Below, in pieces: positions 13,478 through 21,062 of a stretch of 29,612 nt of DNA. The notes under the pieces were generated by a model. The model saw only the letters and a program-made list of their open reading frames with translations. It did no database searches and was not told the origin of the DNA. The DNA is from an uncultured Lachnospiraceae bacterium. Its GTDB lineage: Bacteria > Bacillota > Clostridia > Lachnospirales > Lachnospiraceae. The DNA is taken from the NCBI GenBank assembly GCA_910578885.1, contig CAJTSH010000034.1, forward strand, positions 1 through 29,612, read 5' to 3'. The position numbers were made by a program, and so were the translations under genes. Each line of letters opens with the position of its first letter. The first letter of the stretch is position 1.

Positions 13478-15680
13478 CATATCACATGAGAAACTGGATA
13501 AAACCTTCCAATACGAAGTGCCGGAGCATTTGCGGGATTCGCTTCGTATCGGAATGTCGGTGGTCGTACCCTTCGGAAACGGTGGCAGAAGAATAAAAGG
13601 GTATGTGATAGAGCTGACTGAGGAGCCGGAATTTGACCCGGCAAGGATTAAGGAAATCATAAAAATAGATGCAGACGGAACCCGAATCGAGAGCCAGCTG
13701 ATAGTGCTTGCAGCATGGATGCGCAGGACTTATGGGGCGACCATGAACCAGTGCTTGAAAACCGTCATACCGATTAAGCACAAGACAGCCGTAAAGGAGC
13801 GGAAAATCCTTCATTTACAGTTAGAGGAGTCTGTGGCAAGAGAACAGTTGCTGGAATACAAAAGAAAACGCTATACGGCAAGAGAGCGGCTTCTTGCGGC
13901 GCTGATCGAGAATCCGGCGCTAGAGTATGAAGTGGTTACGGGAAAGTTAAATGTATCCTCTTCCGTAATTCGTACATTGGAAGAACAGTGTGTGTTAACG
14001 GTGGAACGGGTGCGTACTTATCGCAATCCGGTACAGGGTCTGACAAGAAAGGAACCAAAGATAACCTTAAATCCCATGCAGCAGCAGGCGGTAGAGGCAA
14101 TCCGGCAGAATGCGAAAATGCCTGAGCCGAAAACCTGTCTGATTCATGGCGTAACAGGGAGCGGAAAGACAGAAGTTTATATGGAGCTGATTGCAGACGC
14201 CATCCGGGAAGGGAAGCAGTCCATCGTATTGATACCGGAGATTGCACTGACCTATCAGACGGTGATGCGTTTTTATCATCGGTTCGGAGAGCGGGTGTCC
14301 ATATTGAATTCCAAAATGTCGGCGGGAGAGCGGTATGACCAGTTTGAGCGTGCGAAGAACGGGGAGCTGGATGTGATGATCGGACCGCGTTCAGCACTAT
14401 TTACACCGTTTCCAAGGCTTGGCTATATTATAATAGATGAGGAGCATGAATCATCCTATAAGAGCGAGACAATGCCGCGCTATCATGCAAGGGAGACGGC
14501 GATTGAACGGGCTAAGCTGTCTGGAGGCATTGTAGTGCTTGGTTCCGCAACGCCGGCCGTAGAGAGCTATTATAGAGCGGAAAGCGGGGAATATCTTTTG
14601 GTAGAGCTTTCGCAGCGGGTGAGGGAGAAACTGCTTCCGACCTGCTATATAGAAGATTTACGAAAGGAACTGGCAGCGCACAATTATTCTATTCTAAGCA
14701 GGCGGCTTCAAGGATTGATGGAAGAGAGGCTTTTGCGGGGAGAACAGACAATGCTGTTTTTGAACAGGCGGGGGATGTCGGGATTTGTATCTTGCCGGTC
14801 GTGCGGATACGTGGTAAAATGTCCGCATTGTGATGTTTCTCTTTCCGCCCATAACAATGGTATGTTAAAATGTCATTACTGCGGTTACGAACAGCCGATG
14901 GTAAAAACCTGTCCGTCCTGCGGTTCGCCCTATATCGGCGGCTTTAAGGCGGGAACCCAGAAGATTGAATTGATGGTGCAGAAGCGTTTTCCGAATGCGC
15001 GTATTCTTCGGATGGATATGGATACCACCAGAAATAAAGAGGGATATGAAAAAATCCTTTCCGCATTTGCCAATCAGGAAGCCGATATATTAATCGGAAC
15101 CCAGATGATCGTTAAGGGACATGACTTTCCGAATGTAACGCTGGTGGGCGTGCTGGCGGCTGACTTATCCTTATATACCGGAGATTACAGAGCGGCAGAG
15201 CGAACCTTCCAGTTGGTAACACAGGCTGCCGGCAGGGCAGGCAGGGGAGAGAAGCCGGGTGAGGCCGTAATCCAGACCTATCAACCGGAGCATTACAGTG
15301 TAGTTGCGGCAGCGGCACAGGATTACATCGCATTTTACGAGCAGGAAATGATGTATCGGAAAATGCTGCGGTATCCTCCCGTCTGGAACATGATGGTTGC
15401 GCTTGCCGCTTCCTCGTCGGAGGAATGTGCGAAGGCGGCGGCGGAAGCGATTGTCGGGCTGACAGAAAAGGACGCAGACGAGAAACTGCTGCTTATAGGC
15501 CCCACGGAGCCGGCGGTTGCAAAAGTAAGTGACATTTACAGGCAAGTAGTGTATTTTAAATATGACGGTTATGAATATTTGACAGAGCTCAGAAGCAGAA
15601 TAGAAGCATTTATGGAGAACAGTCCCGTATTCCGGGATGTAATGATCCAGTTTGATTTTAATCCGATGAACGGATTTTAG
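13449..15680 (+). CDS. priA: Primosomal protein N' (PriA helicase)
   Basis: The 743-aa protein opens with the 3'-DNA-binding domain (YANIIIDISHEKLDKTFQYE) and continues with Walker A GVTGSGKTEVY (about 234-244), the DEEH box in IIIDEEHESSYKSE, and LGSATPAVESYY. The cysteine-rich insert CRSCGYVVKCPHCDVSLSAH with three further CxxC pairs (about 449-495) binds two zinc ions. Helicase motifs V and VI read GTQMIVKGHDFPNVTLVGV and TQAAGRAGRG. PriA restarts stalled replication forks by loading the replicative helicase. The start overlaps the murE end. Length is within the family range. It is followed by def and fmt, a very common Firmicutes order. Confidence 0.95.
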   Translation: MKLYANIIIDISHEKLDKTFQYEVPEHLRDSLRIGMSVVVPFGNGGRRIKGYVIELTEEPEFDPARIKEIIKIDADGTRIESQLIVLAAWMRRTYGATMNQCLKTVIPIKHKTAVKERKILHLQLEESVAREQLLEYKRKRYTARERLLAALIENPALEYEVVTGKLNVSSSVIRTLEEQCVLTVERVRTYRNPVQGLTRKEPKITLNPMQQQAVEAIRQNAKMPEPKTCLIHGVTGSGKTEVYMELIADAIREGKQSIVLIPEIALTYQTVMRFYHRFGERVSILNSKMSAGERYDQFERAKNGELDVMIGPRSALFTPFPRLGYIIIDEEHESSYKSETMPRYHARETAIERAKLSGGIVVLGSATPAVESYYRAESGEYLLVELSQRVREKLLPTCYIEDLRKELAAHNYSILSRRLQGLMEERLLRGEQTMLFLNRRGMSGFVSCRSCGYVVKCPHCDVSLSAHNNGMLKCHYCGYEQPMVKTCPSCGSPYIGGFKAGTQKIELMVQKRFPNARILRMDMDTTRNKEGYEKILSAFANQEADILIGTQMIVKGHDFPNVTLVGVLAADLSLYTGDYRAAERTFQLVTQAAGRAGRGEKPGEAVIQTYQPEHYSVVAAAAQDYIAFYEQEMMYRKMLRYPPVWNMMVALAASSSEECAKAAAEAIVGLTEKDADEKLLLIGPTEPAVAKVSDIYRQVVYFKYDGYEYLTELRSRIEAFMENSPVFRDVMIQFDFNPMNGF

Positions 15681-15690
15681 AGGAGGAAGA

Positions 15691-15749
15691 AGTTTGGGAG
15701 TGAAACTTCCAAATCTATATGGATGGCGTGAAAAGCACGCCGGAAGGAG
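15691..15749 (+). repeat. Twin-hairpin repeat, copy 1 (upstream of def)
   Basis: Hairpin 1 is TTTGGGAGT (15693-15701) with ACTTCCAAA (15705-15713), containing one G-U pair. Hairpin 2 is GGCGTG (15725-15730) with CACGCC (15736-15741) around AAAAG. The linker TCTATATGGAT and the downstream GGAAGGAGGA are shared with other copies. The def ribosome site directly follows hairpin 2. Confidence 0.8.
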
Positions 15750-15754
15750 GAAAT

Positions 15755-16225
15755 ATGGCATTAAGACAGATAAGAATGGCGGGAGATCCGGTTTTAGAGA
15801 AGACATGTAGGGAAATTTCAGAGATAACGCCGAAAATCAGAGAACTGATTGACGACATGTTTGAAACGATGTATGAGGCAAACGGAGTGGGACTTGCGGG
15901 ACCGCAGGTGGGAATCCTGAAAAGAATCGTAACGATTGATACGGGAGAAGGACCGCTTGTGATGATCAATCCCGAAATCATTGAAAGTTCCGGTTCCCAG
16001 ACTGGAGAAGAAGGGTGTTTAAGCCTTCCCGGGAAAGCGGGCGTCGTAACCAGGCCGGATTATGTAAAGGCAAGAGCGTTTGACGAAGAAATGCGGGAAT
16101 ATGAGATTGAGGGAAGAGATTTACTGGCAAGAGCGATATGTCATGAGCTGGACCATTTGGACGGACATATGTATACCGAGCTGGTAGAGGGAGAACTGCA
16201 CGACGTACAGTATACGGAGGATTAG
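15755..16225 (+). CDS. def: Peptide deformylase
   Basis: The start at 15755 follows GGAAGGAGGAAAT; an upstream in-frame ATG at 15719 lies inside the repeat and is rejected. The 156-aa enzyme has the three metal-binding motifs: GVGLAGPQ at 44-51 (Gly where most members have Ala), EGCLSLPG at 86-93 with the metal-ligand Cys88, and HELDH at 130-134 with both His ligands and catalytic Glu131. It removes the formyl group from nascent proteins at the ribosome, using Fe2+ or Zn2+. Directly followed (6 bp) by fmt, which adds that formyl group to initiator tRNA, so both halves of the cycle are co-expressed. Confidence 0.95.
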   Translation: MALRQIRMAGDPVLEKTCREISEITPKIRELIDDMFETMYEANGVGLAGPQVGILKRIVTIDTGEGPLVMINPEIIESSGSQTGEEGCLSLPGKAGVVTRPDYVKARAFDEEMREYEIEGRDLLARAICHELDHLDGHMYTELVEGELHDVQYTED

Positions 16226-16231
16226 GCGTAA

Positions 16232-17167
16232 ATGAAAGTCATATTTATGGGAACACCGGATTTTGCGGTGGGAACCTTGGAGGAAATAATTGCGGCGGGA
16301 CATGAAGTGGCGCTGGCGGTAACACAGCCGGACAAGCCGAAGGGCAGGGGAAAAGAAATGCAGTTTCCTCCGGTAAAGGAAGCGGCGCTGTCACACGGAA
16401 TCGAAGTTTACCAGCCGAAACGCATCAGGGAGCCGGAGTGCATTCGTTATCTGGCGAAGTATCAGCCGGATATCATTATTGTGGCGGCGTTCGGGCAGAT
16501 TCTGCCAAAGGAAATACTGGATATGCCAAAATATGGATGCGTGAATGTCCATGCTTCTTTACTGCCGAAATATCGGGGCGCAGCGCCGATTCAGTGGGCA
16601 GTGATAAACGGAGATTCGGTTTCCGGCGTGACCACTATGCGAATGGATGTGGGCTTAGATACCGGTGATATGATTGATAAGGTCGAAGTAGCATTAGCTG
16701 AAGATGAGACAGGGGGAAGTCTGTTTGACCGTCTGGCGCTCGAAGGAGCGAAGCTCTGTGTAAAGACGATGGAAAAGATTGAGAACAAAACGGCGGTATA
16801 TACGAAGCAGAACGAGGAAGAAGCGACGCATACCCGGATGATTTCTAAAAAAATGGGAAAAATTGACTGGAATATGGGTGCAGTTGAATTAGAACGGCTG
16901 ATTCGGGGATTAAATCCCTGGCCAAGTGCATATACCTCATTGAATGGGAAATCCTTAAAAGTATGGAAGGCTTCTGTCATAGACGGCGGAAACAAAGAAC
17001 AGGCGGCAACGGTTGTCAAAAGCGACGGAAAATCCCTCTGGGTGCAGACGGGCTGCGGAATCCTTTCTTTGGAAGAGGTGCAGCTAGAGGGCAAAAAAAG
17101 GATGATGACTGCTGATTTTCTGCGCGGTTATCAGATTGCAGAGGGAGAGACGCTTGGAACTAAGTAG
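16232..17167 (+). CDS. fmt: Methionyl-tRNA formyltransferase
   Basis: The 311-aa protein starts with the Rossmann-like MKVIFMGTPDFAVGTLEEII and has TQPDKPKGRG, and the catalytic segment VNVHASLLPKYRGAAPIQWA (Asn105 and His107), with the catalytic Asp in MDVGLDTGDMI. The C-terminal OB-like tRNA-binding domain includes LIRGLNPWPSAYTSLNGK and ends with FLRGYQIAEGE. It formylates Met-tRNA(fMet) with 10-formyltetrahydrofolate in the cytosol. Length matches the family. It follows def by 6 bp and is followed after 41 bp by the protease gene. Confidence 0.95.
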   Translation: MKVIFMGTPDFAVGTLEEIIAAGHEVALAVTQPDKPKGRGKEMQFPPVKEAALSHGIEVYQPKRIREPECIRYLAKYQPDIIIVAAFGQILPKEILDMPKYGCVNVHASLLPKYRGAAPIQWAVINGDSVSGVTTMRMDVGLDTGDMIDKVEVALAEDETGGSLFDRLALEGAKLCVKTMEKIENKTAVYTKQNEEEATHTRMISKKMGKIDWNMGAVELERLIRGLNPWPSAYTSLNGKSLKVWKASVIDGGNKEQAATVVKSDGKSLWVQTGCGILSLEEVQLEGKKRMMTADFLRGYQIAEGETLGTK

Positions 17168-17208
17168 CGCTTGGCATAAAAATATCAGTGACACAAGGAG
17201 GGATGAGT

Positions 17209-17913
17209 ATGCCGTATTATTACGGTTGGTTCGATCCAACATATTTTTTGGTGATTATTGGAGCAGTCATTTGTATGATTGCATCAGCAAGGGTAAACAG
17301 CACTTATAATAAATACAGCAGATACCGCAGCATGTCGGGCATGACGGGCGCTCAGGCTGCGGAGCGGATTCTGCGTTCGGCGGGTATCTATGATGTGACG
17401 GTGCGGCACGTCTCGGGACGGCTTACCGATCACTACGACCCCAGAAATAAGACGCTGAATCTTTCGGACAGTGTTTACGGTTCTGCGTCTGTGGCAGCAG
17501 TAGGCGTTGCCGCACATGAGTGCGGACATGCGATTCAGCATCAGAAAAATTATGCGCCTCTTACCATCCGCGGCGCTATCGTGCCGGTTGCAAATTTCGG
17601 CTCCATGCTTGCATGGCCGCTCATAATCCTTGGGCTGATATTTGGTTCCGGGGGCTTTCTGGTAAATCTTGGAATTCTCTTTTTCTCCTTTGCAGTATTG
17701 TTTCAGCTCGTGACGCTTCCGGTAGAATTCAATGCATCAAGAAGAGCGGTAAATATTTTAGGAGAGACCGGGATTTTAGGTCAGGAGGAATTGGGATGTA
17801 CCAAGAAGGTATTAAAAGCGGCGGCGCTTACGTATGTGGCGAGTGCAGCGGCAGCGATTTTGCAGTTACTTCGTTTGATTTTACTGTTTGGAGGAAGAAA
17901 TAACCGTGACTGA
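17209..17913 (+). CDS. Membrane zinc metallopeptidase, YugP family
   Basis: ATG at 17209 is chosen because AAGGAGGG (17195-17202) is spaced 6 bases before it; starts at 17188 (GTG) and 17203 lie on or before this site. The 234-aa protein has an N-terminal membrane segment (YFLVIIGAVICMIASAR), the zinc motif HECGH at 103-107 in VGVAAHECGHAIQHQ, and hydrophobic segments at about 130-175 and 210-228. It matches the neutral zinc metallopeptidase family typified by B. subtilis YugP. Substrates are unknown to me. The rsmB start overlaps its 3' end, so the genes are coupled. Confidence 0.85.
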   Translation: MPYYYGWFDPTYFLVIIGAVICMIASARVNSTYNKYSRYRSMSGMTGAQAAERILRSAGIYDVTVRHVSGRLTDHYDPRNKTLNLSDSVYGSASVAAVGVAAHECGHAIQHQKNYAPLTIRGAIVPVANFGSMLAWPLIILGLIFGSGGFLVNLGILFFSFAVLFQLVTLPVEFNASRRAVNILGETGILGQEELGCTKKVLKAAALTYVASAAAAILQLLRLILLFGGRNNRD

Positions 17914-19219
17914 TTCGGTAAATTTAAGAGAGCTGGTACTATCCTTGCTGATTTCAATCACAAGGGACGGGGAATATAGCCATATAGCTATTTCCAATGT
18001 TTTAGAGAAGTACCAGTATCTGGAAAAAAGAGAGCGTGCTTTTATTTCAAGGGTAACAGAGGGAACATTGGAACGCATGATAGAGCTTGATTATATCATC
18101 AACCAATTTTCAAAGGTGAAAGTAAACAAGATGAAAACGGTCATACGCTGTATCATCCGAAGCAGCGTATATGAAATCTTATATATGGATTCCATTCCGG
18201 CGTCGGCGACCTGTAATGAGGCGGTGAAGCTGGCAAAGAAAAAGGGATTCTCAGACCTTGGCGGTTTTGTCAACGGAGTGCTGCGCAATATCAGCCGGAA
18301 TCTGGATAAAGTAGAGTATCCGGATCGAGAAAAAGAACCGATAAAAAGTTTATCCGTACAATATTCAATGCCTGAGTGGATTGTAAAATTGTGGCAGGAA
18401 GAGTATGGTATTGAGCGGACCAAGCGGATGCTTGCTTCATTGTTAATGGAAGCGCCTTTCAGCATCCGTACCAATCTGTCAAAGAATACACCGGAGCAGT
18501 TGAAGGAGATTCTTTTGTCAGAGGGACTTACCGTTATTTCCAATCAGGAACTGCCCGAAGCATTCTACATAGAGGGCGTGGATTATCTGCAGTCCTTAGA
18601 GAGCTTTCGAGAGGGACGGTTTTACGTGCAGGACGTCAGTTCCATGAAAGTAGCGAAAGCGGCAGAGCCAAAGGAAAATGATTATGTGATTGATGTATGT
18701 GCGGCTCCCGGAGGAAAGAGCATCCAGATTGCAGAGCTTTTGCAGGGAAGCGGTAAGGTAAAAGCCTGTGATTTGACGGAATACAAGGTGGGTCTGATTG
18801 AGGAGAATATCAGACGCTGCGGGATTAAAAATTTGGAAGCAATCTGCCGGGATGCAACAATTTATGACGAGACGGAAAGGGAAGCGGCAGATATCGTGAT
18901 TGCAGATTTGCCATGCTCGGGACTTGGCGTCATGCGCCGGAAAAAGGACATCCGCTATCAGATGACGCCGGAAAAATTAAAGTCACTCGCAGCCTTGCAG
19001 AGGGAAATCCTGCACGTAGTACAGGAATATGTAAAGCCGGCGGGAACATTGCTCTATAGTACCTGTACGGTTCATCGAGGCGAGAATGAAGAGAATATAG
19101 AATGGTTTTTAAAAGAACATATAGATTTTGAGTTGATTTTCATGGAGCAGATATTTCCTATGGAAGGAAGCGGAGACGGATTTTTTATTGCAAAATTAAG
19201 GAAGAAAAGGAATGGATGA
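17906..19219 (+). CDS. rsmB: 16S rRNA (cytosine-967-C5)-methyltransferase
   Basis: The start is uncertain. GTG at 17906 follows GGAGG at 17890-17894, while a TTG at 17888 is also open. From 17906 the protein has 437 aa. The N-terminal NusB-like domain covers about residues 1-140 (VLEKYQYLEKRERAFISRVT). The methyltransferase domain has the SAM motif IDVCAAPGGKSIQIAELL, the first active-site Cys in ADLPCSGLGVMRRKKDI and the second in YSTCTVHRGENE. It methylates C967 of 16S rRNA. It overlaps the YugP-like gene by 8 bases and rlmN by 8 bases. Confidence 0.93.
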   Translation: MTDSVNLRELVLSLLISITRDGEYSHIAISNVLEKYQYLEKRERAFISRVTEGTLERMIELDYIINQFSKVKVNKMKTVIRCIIRSSVYEILYMDSIPASATCNEAVKLAKKKGFSDLGGFVNGVLRNISRNLDKVEYPDREKEPIKSLSVQYSMPEWIVKLWQEEYGIERTKRMLASLLMEAPFSIRTNLSKNTPEQLKEILLSEGLTVISNQELPEAFYIEGVDYLQSLESFREGRFYVQDVSSMKVAKAAEPKENDYVIDVCAAPGGKSIQIAELLQGSGKVKACDLTEYKVGLIEENIRRCGIKNLEAICRDATIYDETEREAADIVIADLPCSGLGVMRRKKDIRYQMTPEKLKSLAALQREILHVVQEYVKPAGTLLYSTCTVHRGENEENIEWFLKEHIDFELIFMEQIFPMEGSGDGFFIAKLRKKRNG

Positions 19220-20249
19220 AAAGATAGATATTAAATCTTTGACGTTGGGAGAGTTAGAGGAACTGCTTGGAGGCTGGGGAGAGAAATCTTTCCGGGCAAA
19301 ACAGATTTATGAATGGCTTCATGTCAAACAGGTGACGTCCTTTACGGAGATGACGAATATTTCTGCGAAACTTCGGGAGAAGCTAAATGAAGAGTGCGTC
19401 CTTGTTGTGTTAGAACAGGAGCTGGTGCAAATATCGAAGCAGGACGGCACGAGAAAATATCTGTTCGCACTGCCGGACGGGAATATGATAGAGAGTGTAT
19501 TGATGCGCTATAAGCATGGAAATTCCGTTTGTGTTTCCTCGCAGGTGGGATGCCGGATGGGCTGTCAGTTCTGTGCCTCTACCTTAGACGGTCTGGTACG
19601 GAATTTGAGCGTGTCGGAACTATTGGAGCAGATTTACCGGATTGGAGCGGATATCGGAGAAAGGATTTCCAATGTGGTCGTGATGGGAAGCGGAGAGCCC
19701 TTGGATAATTATGAGAACATTGTGCGGTTCGTCCGAATGCTCTCGGATGAGCGAGGCCTCAATATCAGTCAGCGGAATATCACAGTATCCACCTGCGGAA
19801 TTGTACCTAAGATACGGGAGCTTGCAAAGGAGCGCTTTCAGATAACGCTGGCATTGTCCCTGCATGCTTCTTCTCAGGAAAAACGGCTGAAACTGATGCC
19901 GATTGCAAAGAAATATGAGCTTATGGAAGTGCTGGACATTTGCCGCATGTATTTTGAAGAAACGGGAAGAAGAATCACCTTTGAGTATAGTCTGGTAGGC
20001 GGCGTCAACGACACAGATGAGGATGTGGAACGGCTCTGCGGACTGCTTCAGGGAATGAACTGCCATGTAAATCTGATACCGGTGAATCCCATAAAAGAGC
20101 GGGATTATGTGCAGTCAGGACAGTCCGAAATCCTGAATTTCAAAAATAAACTTGAAAAAAACGGAATAAATGTTACTATTAGAAGGGAAATGGGCAGAGA
20201 TATTGACGGTGCCTGTGGACAATTACGTAAAAGATATATAGAAAGGTAG
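19212..20249 (+). CDS. rlmN: Dual-specificity 23S rRNA A2503 / tRNA A37 C2-methyltransferase (radical SAM)
   Basis: The 345-aa protein has the N-terminal accessory domain with SFRAKQIYEWLHVKQVTSF. Its radical SAM cluster motif is Cys114, Cys118 and Cys121 in VGCRMGCQFCAST. VVMGSGEPLDNYENIVRF and TVSTCGIVPKIREL follow. The C-terminal DIDGACGQLR carries the second methyl-carrying Cys. It methylates C2 of adenosine 2503 in 23S rRNA. Cfr-type resistance enzymes share the fold, but position and the DIDGACGQL tail point to housekeeping RlmN. It begins inside the end of rsmB and ends just upstream of repeat copy 2. Confidence 0.95.
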   Translation: MDEKIDIKSLTLGELEELLGGWGEKSFRAKQIYEWLHVKQVTSFTEMTNISAKLREKLNEECVLVVLEQELVQISKQDGTRKYLFALPDGNMIESVLMRYKHGNSVCVSSQVGCRMGCQFCASTLDGLVRNLSVSELLEQIYRIGADIGERISNVVVMGSGEPLDNYENIVRFVRMLSDERGLNISQRNITVSTCGIVPKIRELAKERFQITLALSLHASSQEKRLKLMPIAKKYELMEVLDICRMYFEETGRRITFEYSLVGGVNDTDEDVERLCGLLQGMNCHVNLIPVNPIKERDYVQSGQSEILNFKNKLEKNGINVTIRREMGRDIDGACGQLRKRYIER

Positions 20250-20250
20250 A

Positions 20251-20315
20251 AAAAATTTGGAAGTAAAATTTCCAAATCTACTTAGATGGTGTGGAAATCA
20301 CGCCGGAAGGAGGAA
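20251..20315 (+). repeat. Twin-hairpin repeat, copy 2 (upstream of the PP2C gene)
   Basis: Hairpin 1 is TTTGGAAGT (20256-20264) with ATTTCCAAA (20268-20276), using one G-U pair. Hairpin 2 is GGTGTG (20288-20293) with CACGCC (20299-20304), also with one U-G pair. Linker TCTACTTAGAT and downstream GGAAGGAGGA are conserved. The PP2C ribosome site is its last part. Confidence 0.8.
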
Positions 20316-20318
20316 GCC

Positions 20319-21062
20319 ATGAAGACATTTTCCATAACGGATATCGGACAACGTCGTGAAATGAATCAGGATTATGTGTTTTCGTCTGAGAAGCCGGTTG
20401 GAAATTTACCCAATCTTTTTCTGGTTGCGGATGGTATGGGAGGACATAATGCGGGAGATTACGCTTCCAGATATACGGTGGAAACTATTGTAGACGTGGT
20501 TTCAAATTCCGACGAAACAGAACCTGTATCATTGCTTGAGGAAGCGATTCAGACAGCGAACCGCAGTCTGCTTGCGCGTGCAAAAGAGGATATGGACAGA
20601 AGAGGGATGGGAACAACAATCGTGGCGCTTACCATTCTGGGGAACCGTTTGTGCATTGCGAATGTAGGAGACAGCAGATTGTATGTGGTAAACCAGAAGA
20701 TACATCAGATAACAAGAGACCATTCCTTGGTAGAGGAAATGGTGCGTTTGGGTGAAATGGATAAGGAAGTTGCCAAGGATCACCCGGATAAAAATATAAT
20801 AACCAGAGCAATAGGGGCATTGCCGGAGGTTCTGGTTGACTTTTTTGAAGTGGAGATTGAAGAGGGGGATACGGTTCTGATGTGTTCCGACGGACTGACG
20901 AATATGGTGGAAGATGAGGAAATCCGCAATATTGTTATGGGACAGAGGGATACCGTAGAAAAGGCGGAAAAGCTGGTTGCTACGGCGAACCAAAATGGTG
21001 GAAAAGATAATATTACGGTGATTGTAATTGAGCCGTTCGGCAATGAGGTGACAAGATGTTAA
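20319..21062 (+). CDS. prpC: PP2C-family Ser/Thr protein phosphatase (PrpC/Stp type)
   Basis: ATG at 20319 after AAGGAGGAAGCC is chosen; the upstream in-frame ATG at 20286 is part of the repeat. The 247-aa enzyme has the metal-binding motifs of bacterial PP2C: ITDIGQRREMNQD, FLVADGMGGHNAGDYAS, RGMGTTIVALTI, IANVGDSRLYVVNQ, VLMCSDGLTNMVEDEE and GGKDNITVIVIEP. It is a cytosolic Mn2+/Mg2+ phosphatase that reverses phosphorylation by the partner kinase. Its last bases overlap the kinase start (ATGTTAA at 21056-21062), the classic phosphatase-kinase pair of Firmicutes. Confidence 0.95.
   Translation: MKTFSITDIGQRREMNQDYVFSSEKPVGNLPNLFLVADGMGGHNAGDYASRYTVETIVDVVSNSDETEPVSLLEEAIQTANRSLLARAKEDMDRRGMGTTIVALTILGNRLCIANVGDSRLYVVNQKIHQITRDHSLVEEMVRLGEMDKEVAKDHPDKNIITRAIGALPEVLVDFFEVEIEEGDTVLMCSDGLTNMVEDEEIRNIVMGQRDTVEKAEKLVATANQNGGKDNITVIVIEPFGNEVTRC

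Noticed and set aside
15171..15806. 211-aa minus-strand frame over the priA end and def start
   Set aside because: It is antisense to two firmly identified genes and one repeat copy and has no recognisable domain.
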